Below are positions 1-8,842 of a DNA stretch of 32,370 nucleotides, one piece after another. A program made the translations under genes and the position numbers. The stretch is taken from NCBI GenBank assembly GCA_002070755.1, contig MWDY01000175.1, forward strand, positions 1 to 32,370, written 5' to 3'. The first letter of the stretch is position 1, and the number at the start of each line of letters is the position of its first letter. Source of the DNA: Spirochaetes bacterium ADurb.Bin110. GTDB lineage: Bacteria > Spirochaetota > Spirochaetia > Treponematales > Rectinemataceae. The notes below the pieces were generated by a model, which saw only the letters and a program-made list of their open reading frames with translations, ran no database searches and had not been told where the DNA came from.

Positions 1-676
1 TTTCTTTGCAGAGCAGGGTTCGCTCATAGTGCTCAATCCAGATCTTAAGATTGCAACCCTCGAACCATCTGTACATCTAGGGCTCGAGCTCCAGGTAAAC
101 CTAGGTCGCGGCTACGTACCGAGTGAAGTCAACGAGAAGTATATAGATGTCGTCGGTACAATTCCCATGGACGCGATTTTTACACCTGTAAGGAAAGTAA
201 AATACGCTATTGAACCTACCCGCGTCGGTCAACGCTCGGACTATGACAAATTGGTGCTAGAGATTTGGACTGATGGCACTATTCGTCCAGAAGATGCTCT
301 CGGAGAAGCTGGAAAAATTGCAAAAGACCATTTTTCGATTTTTGTGAATTTCGATGAGAGCGAAGCTGGTGGTGAAGAAATAAGCGACGAAATAGAGGAA
401 CGTGTACGCCAGATTCTAAATATGCCTGTTGAAGAACTCGAGCTTTCGGTGCGATCCTTCAATTGCTTAAAGAATGCCAATATCAGAACCATAGGTGATC
501 TCACCAAAAAAACAGAAGAAGAAATCACCAAAACGCGAAATTTTGGAAAAAAATCGCTGCAGGAAATAAAGACCAAACTTGCCGAATGGAACCTGACCCT
601 CGGTATGTCGGATTATTCTGCGCTGAAGAATCACATCAAACTCAATATGAAAAAGGAAGAGAGCGATGAATCATAA
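1..676 (+). CDS. rpoA: RNA polymerase alpha subunit, 3' part (5' end outside window)
   Basis: This is the alpha subunit of RNA polymerase, which nucleates core enzyme assembly and contacts promoter UP elements and activators. The reading frame is open from base 2, so the gene begins upstream of the window; the GTG at 29 is an internal codon. The visible part covers the end of the N-terminal assembly domain ([14 protein letters not shown] and the [11 protein letters not shown] segment), a short acidic linker, and the C-terminal helix-hairpin-helix domain ([17 protein letters not shown], then [14 protein letters not shown]). A lysine- and glutamate-rich tail ends the protein. It overlaps rplQ by 11 bases, so the two are probably translationally coupled in the usual ribosomal-protein operon order. 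Confidence 0.97.
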   Translation, partial: FFAEQGSLIVLNPDLKIATLEPSVHLGLELQVNLGRGYVPSEVNEKYIDVVGTIPMDAIFTPVRKVKYAIEPTRVGQRSDYDKLVLEIWTDGTIRPEDALGEAGKIAKDHFSIFVNFDESEAGGEEISDEIEERVRQILNMPVEELELSVRSFNCLKNANIRTIGDLTKKTEEEITKTRNFGKKSLQEIKTKLAEWNLTLGMSDYSALKNHIKLNMKKEESDES

Positions 677-1088
677 GATCGGCTATAATAAATTGAACCG
701 CGATGCCGCTCACCGCAAAGCCATGATCCGAAATCAGGTCAGTGTGCTTTTTAAGCAAGAAAAGATTGTGACCACTAAGGCAAAGGCTTTGGAGACAAGG
801 CGTGCGGCCGAAAGACTCATCACCAGAGCTAAAGTCGATTCAGTGCACAATCGCAGAATCGTGTCCAGTAGAGTCTATGGCGAAGATGTAGTTGCAAAGC
901 TTTTCACCGATATTGCGCCGCGTTTCAAGGAACGCAATGGCGGATATACAAGAATCATCAAGCTCGGGAATCGCGCAAACGATGCGGCCAGCCTGGTCGT
1001 GCTAGAGCTTATCGGTCAGAAGGCCGATGAGAAGAAGACAGAGCGCAAAAAGCGCAATACTCAGCGCAAAGCCAAGAAGCAAGCCTAG
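666..1088 (+). CDS. rplQ: 50S ribosomal protein L17
   Basis: This is large-subunit ribosomal protein L17, 140 residues. The start [20 protein letters not shown] and the segment [16 protein letters not shown] are typical of L17. The central part ends near [16 protein letters not shown], followed by a basic tail rich in lysine and arginine that is longer than in the shortest family members. The ATG lies inside the 3' end of rpoA, whose AAGGAAGAGAG stretch supplies the ribosome binding site. The order rpoA-rplQ is widely conserved in bacteria and supports both calls. Confidence 0.97.
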   Translation: MNHKIGYNKLNRDAAHRKAMIRNQVSVLFKQEKIVTTKAKALETRRAAERLITRAKVDSVHNRRIVSSRVYGEDVVAKLFTDIAPRFKERNGGYTRIIKLGNRANDAASLVVLELIGQKADEKKTERKKRNTQRKAKKQA

Positions 1089-1110
1089 AGTTCGCAGGGA
1101 GGAAGCGGAA

Positions 1111-1281
1111 ATGTCTAAAGCTCATAGAGGTAAAGGTCTCAAAGAGGTTCCCGCCGGCGGACGAGGGACTTGTCCCATTTGCGGGCGCACTGGAGTCAAA
1201 GTTATATACGAACAAGAAATAGAGGGCAAAAAGACCAAAATCTGCAAGATCTGCAAGGCTCATCTGGCAAAGGTCAAATAA
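1111..1281 (+). CDS. Small zinc-ribbon protein of unknown function (56 aa)
   Basis: This is a short basic protein of 56 residues. I chose ATG 1111 because a strong GGGAGGAA ribosome binding site lies at 1096-1103, while the longer open frame from 1027 is inside rplQ. It carries two CxxC pairs, C21-P-I-C24 and C45-K-I-C48, separated by 20 residues, which is the pattern of a single zinc ribbon. The N-terminus is rich in Lys, Arg and Gly (KAHRGKGLKEV). It follows rplQ by 22 bases and is probably co-transcribed with the ribosomal operon. This suggests a ribosome- or RNA-associated role, but that is inferred from position only. It does not look like a standard zinc-binding ribosomal protein such as L32, L33 or L36. 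Confidence 0.8.
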   Translation: MSKAHRGKGLKEVPAGGRGTCPICGRTGVKVIYEQEIEGKKTKICKICKAHLAKVK

Positions 1282-1287
1282 GTTCTA

Positions 1288-1352
1288 GACGGGATTTATT
1301 GGGGGACTTTGACGGGATTTGCAAGATAACTCTGACAGGATTTACAGGATGT
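1288..1352. repeat. Degenerate AGGAT-type intergenic repeats
   Basis: Related short units occur here: GACGGGATTT at 1288 and 1311, then GACAGGATTTACAGGATG at 1334-1351. The same kind of unit recurs at 9829-9914 and 15271-15312. They are non-coding, imperfect and intergenic. The spacing is irregular, which argues against a CRISPR array. Confidence 0.6.
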
Positions 1353-1363
1353 TTTTACTGTCT

Positions 1364-1428
1364 AGGAGGGGCAAGAGAAAAGCCTAAGTCAAAGCCCAGC
1401 CCAGAATGCACCTGCGCCTCCTTTTTTT
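1364..1428 (+). terminator. Possible terminator of the rpoA operon
   Basis: AGGAGGGGC at 1364-1372 can pair with GCGCCTCCT at 1414-1422 with one mismatch, and the 3' arm runs directly into seven T residues. The loop of about 41 bases is long for an intrinsic terminator, so this is tentative. It lies between the zinc-ribbon gene and the convergent hutI. Confidence 0.35.
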
Positions 1429-1466
1429 CCCCTTTCCTTACCTAAAAGACCATCCAGCTCATCCAG

Positions 1467-2777
1467 TCAAGCATTCATGGCGCTGCCCAGGATGTTTCCA
1501 TTGCGCCAAACAGGGATTCCGTGCTTAAAGACAGTATCGACAAGATTCATTCCCACGTGGTAGGCGAGGTGAGATGGCGATGGCGCATTCAAGAGAAGGA
1601 AATCAGCATTCTTACCAGGCTCGAGGCTTCCTATCTGAGAAGCAAGGTCAAGGGCAGCCGCGCCGTTCAGGGTGAGAGCGGTGAGGGCTTCTTCTACGGT
1701 CATACCCATATTGAGCACGGCGAGCGCAAAGATAAGCGGAATGGATTGGCTATAGCAGGAGCCTGGGTTTAGATCGCTCGCCAGCGCAACCGCGCAGCCG
1801 GCATCGATGAAGCGCCGGCCATTGGCGCATGGTTCCTGGAGGTTGAAGGCTGTGACTGGGAGTAGGCAAGCGACCGTGCCCGAGTCGGCGAGTGCGGTGA
1901 TGTCGGCATCAGAGGCTTTTAAGAGGTGGTCTGCGCTGGTGGCGTGGAGTTCGGCGGCGAGGGCGGTGCCGCCAATTGGGGCAACTTCGTCGGCATGGAG
2001 TTTGAGGGCGAAGCCGGCTGCGCGGGCTTTTTCGAGATACCAGCGCGAGTCTTCGATTCCGAAAACGTCTTCTTCGCAAAAGATATCTACAAAGTGCGCC
2101 AGGTTGTCTTTCTTTACTCGCGGAAGAACCTTTTCCACAAGAAATGTCAAAAATTCGCGAGGCCTAGCCTTGAATTCAGGTGGAATGGAATGTGCTCCCA
2201 AGAATGTTGACACAATATCCGGGCCGTCTCTGCGCTCAGAAAGCGCACGCATTGCAAGAAGCTGGCGAATTTCAGTCTCTATATCCAAGCCATATCCAGA
2301 TTTTCCCTCAACTGTGGTTATGCCCAGAGAAAGCATTGTATCGAGGCGTCTTTCGCCAATATGGATCAGTTCCTCGAGCGAGGCTTCTCGTGTAGCGTTT
2401 ACGCTGTTTTGAATGCCTCCTCCACGTTTGTGTATTTCCATATAGGCCATGCCTTTGGTGCGCCAGTAGAATTCATCCTCGCGCCAGCCAGCAAACACAA
2501 AGTGAGTGTGGCTATCCACAAACCCTGGAACGCAGCAGCAGCCTTGTGCATCGTAAATTGGTCCTTCTATAGCTCGATGAGCCAGGGGTGAATCAGAAGC
2601 AATTAACTCAGATTCTTCGCCAATCCATGAGATGCGGCCATTCTCTATATAGATACAGGCCCCCTGAATTTTGCAAACTTGGGCCATCGATGGTCCAGCG
2701 ATTGCTCTCTGGCCTTCGGGCGTCCAGAGTTCGCTTATATTGCGAATCAATAGATTAGAAGAATTTATTTTCTGCAT
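1467..2777 (-). CDS. hutI: Imidazolonepropionase
   Basis: This enzyme opens imidazolone-5-propionate to N-formimino-L-glutamate, the third step of histidine degradation, in the cytoplasm. The 436-residue length is slightly above the usual 400-420. It is an amidohydrolase: metal ligands are visible in VDSHTHFVFAG (H90, H92), LKLHADEV (H261), SADHLL (H284) and ASDLNPG (D335). Family landmarks KGMAYMEI, GGGIQNSV and FLGAHSIPPEF are all present. It is the last gene of a minus-strand operon, 23 bases behind the 1152-residue gene. The ribosome binding site (AAGAGAAAG) is weak. No formiminoglutamate-processing gene (hutG, ftcD) follows in the window. Confidence 0.96.
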   Translation of the reverse strand: MQKINSSNLLIRNISELWTPEGQRAIAGPSMAQVCKIQGACIYIENGRISWIGEESELIASDSPLAHRAIEGPIYDAQGCCCVPGFVDSHTHFVFAGWREDEFYWRTKGMAYMEIHKRGGGIQNSVNATREASLEELIHIGERRLDTMLSLGITTVEGKSGYGLDIETEIRQLLAMRALSERRDGPDIVSTFLGAHSIPPEFKARPREFLTFLVEKVLPRVKKDNLAHFVDIFCEEDVFGIEDSRWYLEKARAAGFALKLHADEVAPIGGTALAAELHATSADHLLKASDADITALADSGTVACLLPVTAFNLQEPCANGRRFIDAGCAVALASDLNPGSCYSQSIPLIFALAVLNMGMTVEEALTALTLNGAAALDLASQIGSLEPGKNADFLLLNAPSPSHLAYHVGMNLVDTVFKHGIPVWRNGNILGSAMNA

Positions 2778-2800
2778 GGTCTTTCTCTTTTGGCTTTCTC

Positions 2801-5800
2801 TTATCCTCTATACAGAGGATCGAGACCAATCGATCCCCAGATTCGTTTAAGATAATTGGGCGATGTCAAGAGTTCGAGTCTGTCATAGGCACTCGAGAGT
2901 TCTGTCTGGACTCTTCGCTCGGTTAAGCTCTTGGCCTCCGCCCGATCTGCGAGAAATTTCTTTAAATATGATATCGATGATTGTACATGAGCGATTTCTT
3001 GCTCTCGGTAAGAGTCGAGTCTTGTCCTATACCAGTCAGATTCTAGGACATACTCGCGGTCGAATAGTCTTCGCACATCTGGATGTTCGATGCTTTTGCC
3101 TTCGTAGTTGCCATATACCATGGTTGAAAGGACTGCTTTTAGTGGCGGTATAGCAGCCTCGTACGAACCATTCTCGAAATAGAATTTGGCAGATTTTTCC
3201 ATCGCAATAGCAATGTTTTCGATTCCTTCAACAAACTCTTCGAGAGATTGTAGCTCCGGCCTTAACATGTCCTCTGGAAATACAACCGAGGGTGTGTCGA
3301 ACAATCTACCTAAATATGTAGCCGCGAAGAGAGGTGTTATGCGCCATCCAAGCCTTGATGCAGGTATAAGCCTACCTTCGTATGTGAAATCTTCGACTTT
3401 TTCAAGGTAGCCATTCTTTTTTAGAAATTCTGGGTCACGCTCTTCTGGGCTGAGCCGAGACCACAGTTCGGGCATCATAAGAGATATATCATGATCCACC
3501 TTATATTTATGACCGATATGTCCAGCAGCGGTTGTGAAACCCGCATAACCGGTAAGAATGAAGCCCAATAGCGCATTATTTAGGTCGGTAGTAGGCACAA
3601 GGGCGTTGAAAGGCCCCTTTGTAAGAGCTCCCTCGCTTCCTGCTCCCGTGGTGGAAGGACTTTTGCCAGTTAGAGAACACACAAAATCCATGAATAGTTC
3701 TGGTAATTCCTGGTAATGAATCGGACCATATACGGCAAGCGGGCGTATGCCTGCTTCGCGGTCTGGCGGGTTGTTCCTACGTCCTGGTAACACCGCGCCA
3801 ATGGGTTGAGGAAGAGGTTTGTCTGCAGGGATGCGCCGGTAAAATCTTGGGCCAAGCTCTGCGAGATAGCGTGCCATTGGATCTGCCAAGCCTGGATCAA
3901 GTTGGAGATAGCGCGGATTTTTGGAAGGCAGACCGTTTACGAGCCTGAAACAATTCGAGGCCACAAAATACTCGAAATCCGGGTCTTTTTCGCTTTCTTC
4001 TATGAATTTTCGCATAGGTTCGGTGTATTCGGAGAAATGTATTGTGTTTTCGATAATGCGAGAGGCGTCAGCACGAGTGAGAGGTTCAAAATTCGACAAG
4101 AAATTGTCGTGTCGTGCCAGGTCTTTTTCAGTCTGTTTGTCATAGCCCCGAATAATGGCATCATCGGGACGTTGGAAGAATCGCGCCTCGCAATTTTTGG
4201 CAAATTTGAGGCTCAGATGGTTGGAAGCCCAATCTGGCAAGTTTTCTAGTTGATTGACAGGCACGATTATCGATGCGGTGATATCGTCTTCCCATTGGAG
4301 CTTGAAGGCTGGCATGAAGTCCTGCCTGAGTTTGAAGAAACGGTTCAACCCCTTCTCGTTTTTGCCTAATCGAAGATAGGACCCCATTATGGGTTTGCCT
4401 TCGAACTTTAGAATGTTTCCCGTAGTACCATTGACTGCATCGACCGAGAAATGTGACATCCAGTCGGGACCCCAATCGGGCCTGTAGAATCGCTTTACTA
4501 AGAACACAAGGCTCTTTATGCGTTCCGGAATGGAACGCAACCATTCATTGTATTCTTCGCTGTATGCGGGCGATGGAGAGAGCAACTTTATAACCGAGCC
4601 TAGTGAGCGATTTGGTGAAAGCACGGGTCTCGTGTCTTTCCCTCGGTTTTCCGATTCGTCGCGAAAACGATTGCCATAGTCTTTTTCTATTATTTCTTTG
4701 ACTTCCTGCATATCCTTATCGAAATCCGCAATGACTATGGGCATGTATACGATTGCATCTTGGATAGATTTTGCTATCTCAGACTTGCCGCCGCCCGATA
4801 CCGTACAGGGCTTATGACAGAGAAGTCCTTCGGCGGATGTGCCGATAAGCCGCCATGCGCCAGATGCCGAATGCTGTTCCATGCGAATTTGATAGCCCGT
4901 TGGGTGTACATAGGTATACCCTGGCAGAATTCGCAGAGATTCCTCGATGCCATCGCAGATCCAATGTGCCATCTGGTCTTCCAGGGAAATATATGCATCC
5001 TCTGGTAGATAGATGATATTTGGAAAGGTAAAGTCGATGGCATAGCCTTCTTGTTTAATGTCGATGCGACCTCGCATTATTGAATAGACATCATTGAGGC
5101 TGTGGCCCTTGGATTTTAAATTGGTGTCGGGCACAAAGCGCGTTCCCAGGTTGTACGAAGGAAAGACAAGAGCTCCACCCGCATGTTCTTCTTCGGCAAG
5201 GCCTAGGAGGTTGGCAGAGTAGGAGATATGCGACTTTATCTCTTTTTTGGAGTAGCCAAAATAATTGTCCGCAATTATTGTAATTATAACCCCGGATTCA
5301 TCGCGAGCGGTTATTTTGAAGGGCTTGCCATCGTTGTACTTTTCAGCAGGATCATGCCAGCACATTCCATCGAGGCGCTGGCGTTCTGTCGCTTGCTCCC
5401 AAGTGGGTAGTCCAAGCTCTTTCTTTGTAAGTTCCGTGAGATGGGAAGCAAGGATGATACAGCCTGTAGTGCCTGTCCAATGAACTGGATCTATGGCGGC
5501 ATCGTTTTCGGGTATGAATGGATCTCCAGAATTTCCAAATATGCTCTCCACAAAATCGATATTCGCTACGAGCGAACCAGGAGCAAAAAAGCGGATTTCC
5601 ATCGATCTCTCTTCGCAGTAGTCGGGAATTTCCGGACGAACGATAGGCCGCAACAATACTGATGCAAAAGCACGTGCCTTTTCATTCTCTCCTGCGGTAA
5701 AGGGTAGTTCCATCATCTCGAGAGGAGGATTTAGTGCTGCTTCGAGAAGCTTGGCAAAGCAGAGCTTAGGCACCGCCTTCTTGTCGAATGGAATTGGCAA

Positions 5801-6259
5801 GCCCCCTTCGGCTATATGAAAGACACCTTCAGTTGTGCGCCGATCGCTTTTTGGGTTGTGAAGGACACCGTTGCGGACACGGTATGAGGTAAGGGTAGGG
5901 GACATATGTTTGGGCTCGTCGGGTGGGAGAGAAAGCTCGCGAGCCATGCCATAGTGATCTAGAACCAGCGTGTTTGAAGGTAGCTGTGGAATTCGGGCAA
6001 GTCCCAGGTCTGCTAAATATTGGTCGATGAAGTTTTGTATGCGATGATCTGCAGGTGGAAGGAGTCTAGGCAGCAGCCTATTTTTCTGCCTGAAACTCTC
6101 TAACATGTCCGCAGCTAGCTGTACGAATCCAGTTCCTTCTTTGGAATATACTGGAAGGCCTAGGCTTTTTAGTTTGATGTTTATATATGAAATAAGGCGG
6201 GCTCTCTCTTGAGGAGAGGTCCTGTCCAGACGTAGACCGTGATCGCGCTTTGTAACCAT
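2801..6259 (-). CDS. Large protein, probably PPi-type phosphoenolpyruvate carboxykinase
   Basis: The product is about 1152 residues. I place the start at ATG 6259, since AAGGAG sits 8 bases upstream; the GTG at 6268 directly abuts that site. No signal peptide or membrane segment is seen. Size (about 130 kDa) and general sequence character match the pyrophosphate-dependent PEP carboxykinases described from Entamoeba and Propionibacterium, which interconvert oxaloacetate plus PPi with PEP, CO2 and phosphate. These are about twice the size of ATP or GTP enzymes. Visible landmarks are HNPKSDRRTT near residue 137, HWTGTTGC near 263, a P-loop-like SGGGKSEIAKS near 488-498, and SLTGKSPSTTGAGSEGALTK in the C-terminal third. 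The assignment rests on recall of the family, not on an alignment. The gene sits between hutH and hutI; it does not resemble urocanase. A small hairpin (ATCCTCT/AGAGGAT, 2803-2820) lies at its 3' end. Confidence 0.6.
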   Translation of the reverse strand: MVTKRDHGLRLDRTSPQERARLISYINIKLKSLGLPVYSKEGTGFVQLAADMLESFRQKNRLLPRLLPPADHRIQNFIDQYLADLGLARIPQLPSNTLVLDHYGMARELSLPPDEPKHMSPTLTSYRVRNGVLHNPKSDRRTTEGVFHIAEGGLPIPFDKKAVPKLCFAKLLEAALNPPLEMMELPFTAGENEKARAFASVLLRPIVRPEIPDYCEERSMEIRFFAPGSLVANIDFVESIFGNSGDPFIPENDAAIDPVHWTGTTGCIILASHLTELTKKELGLPTWEQATERQRLDGMCWHDPAEKYNDGKPFKITARDESGVIITIIADNYFGYSKKEIKSHISYSANLLGLAEEEHAGGALVFPSYNLGTRFVPDTNLKSKGHSLNDVYSIMRGRIDIKQEGYAIDFTFPNIIYLPEDAYISLEDQMAHWICDGIEESLRILPGYTYVHPTGYQIRMEQHSASGAWRLIGTSAEGLLCHKPCTVSGGGKSEIAKSIQDAIVYMPIVIADFDKDMQEVKEIIEKDYGNRFRDESENRGKDTRPVLSPNRSLGSVIKLLSPSPAYSEEYNEWLRSIPERIKSLVFLVKRFYRPDWGPDWMSHFSVDAVNGTTGNILKFEGKPIMGSYLRLGKNEKGLNRFFKLRQDFMPAFKLQWEDDITASIIVPVNQLENLPDWASNHLSLKFAKNCEARFFQRPDDAIIRGYDKQTEKDLARHDNFLSNFEPLTRADASRIIENTIHFSEYTEPMRKFIEESEKDPDFEYFVASNCFRLVNGLPSKNPRYLQLDPGLADPMARYLAELGPRFYRRIPADKPLPQPIGAVLPGRRNNPPDREAGIRPLAVYGPIHYQELPELFMDFVCSLTGKSPSTTGAGSEGALTKGPFNALVPTTDLNNALLGFILTGYAGFTTAAGHIGHKYKVDHDISLMMPELWSRLSPEERDPEFLKKNGYLEKVEDFTYEGRLIPASRLGWRITPLFAATYLGRLFDTPSVVFPEDMLRPELQSLEEFVEGIENIAIAMEKSAKFYFENGSYEAAIPPLKAVLSTMVYGNYEGKSIEHPDVRRLFDREYVLESDWYRTRLDSYREQEIAHVQSSISYLKKFLADRAEAKSLTERRVQTELSSAYDRLELLTSPNYLKRIWGSIGLDPLYRG

Positions 6260-6315
6260 AAGCGACACTCCTTGAAATAGCCCTTAATAAAAGGGTCAGC
6301 TAGATTTTAGACTTA

Positions 6316-7899
6316 TTATTCATGAGCAACAACAGGTTCAGGATTCCAGCTCCATCTTTCCATAGTTTGGGGTAGAATCTCGTCGCTTAAGAGTCTCACC
6401 ACCGCATCGATGTCTGGGTACATTATTCGATCCTGTTCCGCAAAACGAACTACAGTTCTAATGATGCTGTATATTGAAGCCGTAGCAGGGGATAGCGAAT
6501 CCACGATAGAAGGAAGCCCTAGCTGAATAGCGCGCAGATCTAGAGCTTGACATGCTGCGAGCAGTTCCATCGCTAAAACTCGTCTTGTGTTGTCGATGAT
6601 CTGCCTGGCCTTACGTGCGGCAATGGTACCCATGGATACATGATCTTCTTGATTCGCGCTAGAAGGAATTGAATCCACGCTTGCGGGATGAGAGAGTACT
6701 TTGTTTTCAGATACAAGGCTTGCTGCGCTGTATTGCACAATCATAAAGCCCGAATTCAGTCCGCCATTTATGGTTAGAAAAGCAGGCAGACCTTCGGAGA
6801 GAGTGGGATTTACCATTCTCTCGAGGCGGCGTTCTGAGATATTAGCCAATTCTGAAGCAGCGATTCCTAGATAATCCATGGCTAAGGCCAGTGGTTCGCC
6901 ATGAAAGTTGCCACCAGAAATAATATCGCCCCCTTCCCGGAGCACATAGGGAAAAATGAGGGGATTGTCTGTCACCGCATTGAGCTCGGCAGATACTATT
7001 TCCCATACGTGCTGAATGGCCGCAAGACAAGCGCCATGAACTTGGGGAATGCATCTAAGAGCGTAAGCATCCTGGACTCTAGTCCCTGAAGCTGAACTCG
7101 TGAGACGTGAATCTTCCAACAGCCTGCGCAGGTCTTGGGCAGCATCGATTTGGGCCTTTTGGCGCCTTAGTTCGTGGATTCGCGGATCGAGTGCTTCTGT
7201 TATGCCTCGCAATGCCTGAAATGTAAGGGCAGAAGCGCTCGTTGCACTGCGGTATAGAAGAAGCGCATCATATACAGATAGAGCACCTAACGCAGCCATA
7301 GCCTGCGTTCCATTGATGAGGGCAAGCCCTTCTTTTGCTTCGAGGACGAGTGGTTGGATATGGGCTTCAGCTAGTGCACGAGCGCCCGTCATCCTTGTAC
7401 CTTTGTACAAGGCTTCTCCCATCCCTATGAGCACGAGCGCAATGTGCGCTAGCGGAGCCAAATCTCCGGAAGCGCCTAGCGAACCCTTTTCAGGCACAAT
7501 AGGCACAATATCTTCATTGATGAGCTGTAGTATGCGCTGTACCACCGCTGGTCGTACACCGCTATTGCCCACTGCAAGGGCGTTTGCCCTAAGTACCATC
7601 ATGGCTCTCACAATCTCGGGCGCGAATGGCTCGCCCTGGCCGCAGGCATGGCTCATTATAAGATTTTTTTGAAGTCGCGCATTGTCTTCTTCGGAAATAA
7701 TAACATTGCAGAATTTGCCAAAACCGGTTGTTAGGCCATATTTTACCTGTTTTTTCTTGACTGCGAACTCCACGACTTCTCTAGATGCCTGCATACGCAA
7801 TTCAGCATCTGGATCGAGTCGAACTGGAAATTTGTGGCGAGCCACCGCAACAACGGCTGAAATAGAAAGCGAACAACCATCGATGATCACTTCATTCAT
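6316..7899 (-). CDS. hutH: Histidine ammonia-lyase
   Basis: This enzyme deaminates L-histidine to urocanate and ammonia, the first step of histidine use. The Ala-Ser-Gly triad that cyclises into the MIO electrophile is seen in GSLGASGDLAPLAH. If translation begins at ATG 7899, it falls at residues 143-145, as is usual for HutH. That favours this start (527 aa) over the in-frame ATG at 7932, which has no ribosome binding site. Other landmarks are YGLTTGFGKF near the N-terminus, NGTQAM, and DNPLIF followed by GGNFHGEPLA. It is the first gene of the operon hutH, PPi-PEPCK-like, hutI, with a 56-base gap to the next start. The divergent transporter begins only about 48 bases away, so promoters must overlap the neighbouring gene ends. 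Confidence 0.95.
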   Translation of the reverse strand: MNEVIIDGCSLSISAVVAVARHKFPVRLDPDAELRMQASREVVEFAVKKKQVKYGLTTGFGKFCNVIISEEDNARLQKNLIMSHACGQGEPFAPEIVRAMMVLRANALAVGNSGVRPAVVQRILQLINEDIVPIVPEKGSLGASGDLAPLAHIALVLIGMGEALYKGTRMTGARALAEAHIQPLVLEAKEGLALINGTQAMAALGALSVYDALLLYRSATSASALTFQALRGITEALDPRIHELRRQKAQIDAAQDLRRLLEDSRLTSSASGTRVQDAYALRCIPQVHGACLAAIQHVWEIVSAELNAVTDNPLIFPYVLREGGDIISGGNFHGEPLALAMDYLGIAASELANISERRLERMVNPTLSEGLPAFLTINGGLNSGFMIVQYSAASLVSENKVLSHPASVDSIPSSANQEDHVSMGTIAARKARQIIDNTRRVLAMELLAACQALDLRAIQLGLPSIVDSLSPATASIYSIIRTVVRFAEQDRIMYPDIDAVVRLLSDEILPQTMERWSWNPEPVVAHE

Positions 7900-7947
7900 G
7901 CTTTCGAGTATAGCATAAGAAGTACCACCCATGGACAGGGATTGCCA

Positions 7948-8835
7948 ATGCCGATAGCATGGTTGGTCATGGAAACCAGAAGGTTCAAGGCATCGTTTTT
8001 TGGTGTTATTGTTGCTGTCATTTGGGGCTTGACATTCCTTTCGATCAAAGTAGCTCTCCGCGAATTTGGGCCGATGAGCCTTCCTCTCTTTCGATTCACG
8101 ATCGCATCTCTTCTGTTGGCCTTGATAATGGCCCTGACACGAACCAGTTTTCGAGTTGCATGGAAAGATGTTCCGATGCTCTCATTGAGCGCTTTTACTG
8201 GCGTAACTCTCTATTACTACTTCGAGAACAATGGAATCATGCGGCTCACTGCATCAGAATCATCGCTTATCGTAGGGACAATTCCGGTTGTCACACTTCT
8301 TGGGGAGATCATTGCGTTCAAGGTTCGGCCTCGACGCTCGGTCGTACTGGGAATTGTGCTGTCTTTTGTGGGTGTAGCGCTCATTGTGATGCGCTCAGGG
8401 AATGCTTGGACATCTGTGTCTGGTTATTTTTTCATGCTAGGAGCTGTTCTTTCGTGGGTGGCCTATGGATTCATCACTAACCCGCTATCTGGGCGCTATC
8501 CTATGCTGACTATAACATTCTGGCAGATGGTTATCGGTGCTCTGGGCTGCGCGCCTTTTGCGCTCGCGGAACAGCAATCCTGGACTGGATTTTCGGCTTC
8601 AGTGCTCTTAAATGCTGCATTTCTGGCCGTGTTTGGTTCGGCGATAGGCTATTGGCTCTATATCATCGTGCTGGAAGAGCTTGGGCCAGGGAGATCTAGC
8701 GTATTCATCAATTTGATTCCAGTAGTATCTGTGGCTGCATCCTTTATTTTTCTTGGAGAACGCCTGAGCGCTATACAAATTGCAGGTGCTTGCCTTGCAG
8801 TTGCTGGTGTATACTTGGCATCTAGTAGCTCATAA
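7948..8835 (+). CDS. EamA/DMT-family membrane transporter
   Basis: This is a drug/metabolite-transporter superfamily protein of about 295 residues with roughly ten hydrophobic segments in two EamA halves. The N-terminal half has FGVIVAVIWGLTFLSIKVAL and FRFTIASLLLALIMAL. The second half begins near SGYFFMLGAVLSWVAYGF and ends with SVAASFIFLGERLSAIQIAGACL, a typical EamA close. Such proteins usually export small metabolites or amino acids; the substrate cannot be read from sequence. ATG 7948 follows AGGG by about 8 bases; TTG 7942 and ATG 7969 are alternatives. The gene is divergent from hutH and convergent with the kinase gene, whose stop is only 7 bases away. Confidence 0.85.
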   Translation: MPIAWLVMETRRFKASFFGVIVAVIWGLTFLSIKVALREFGPMSLPLFRFTIASLLLALIMALTRTSFRVAWKDVPMLSLSAFTGVTLYYYFENNGIMRLTASESSLIVGTIPVVTLLGEIIAFKVRPRRSVVLGIVLSFVGVALIVMRSGNAWTSVSGYFFMLGAVLSWVAYGFITNPLSGRYPMLTITFWQMVIGALGCAPFALAEQQSWTGFSASVLLNAAFLAVFGSAIGYWLYIIVLEELGPGRSSVFINLIPVVSVAASFIFLGERLSAIQIAGACLAVAGVYLASSSS

Positions 8836-8842
8836 GCATTAT

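Noticed and set aside
1807..2412. 201-codon plus-strand open frame opposite hutI
   Set aside because: It lies wholly antisense to a clear imidazolonepropionase, has low-complexity Ser/Arg/Ala composition, and lacks a ribosome binding site.
2801..6259. The large hut-operon protein as a urocanase replacement
   Set aside because: Position between hutH and hutI invites this, but the protein is about twice the size of urocanase, and I see none of the urocanase landmarks. The PEPCK-like reading fits better.
7900..7947. Promoter in the short hutH-EamA divergent gap
   Set aside because: A TATACT-like hexamer is present, but no -35 box at proper spacing was found on either strand.
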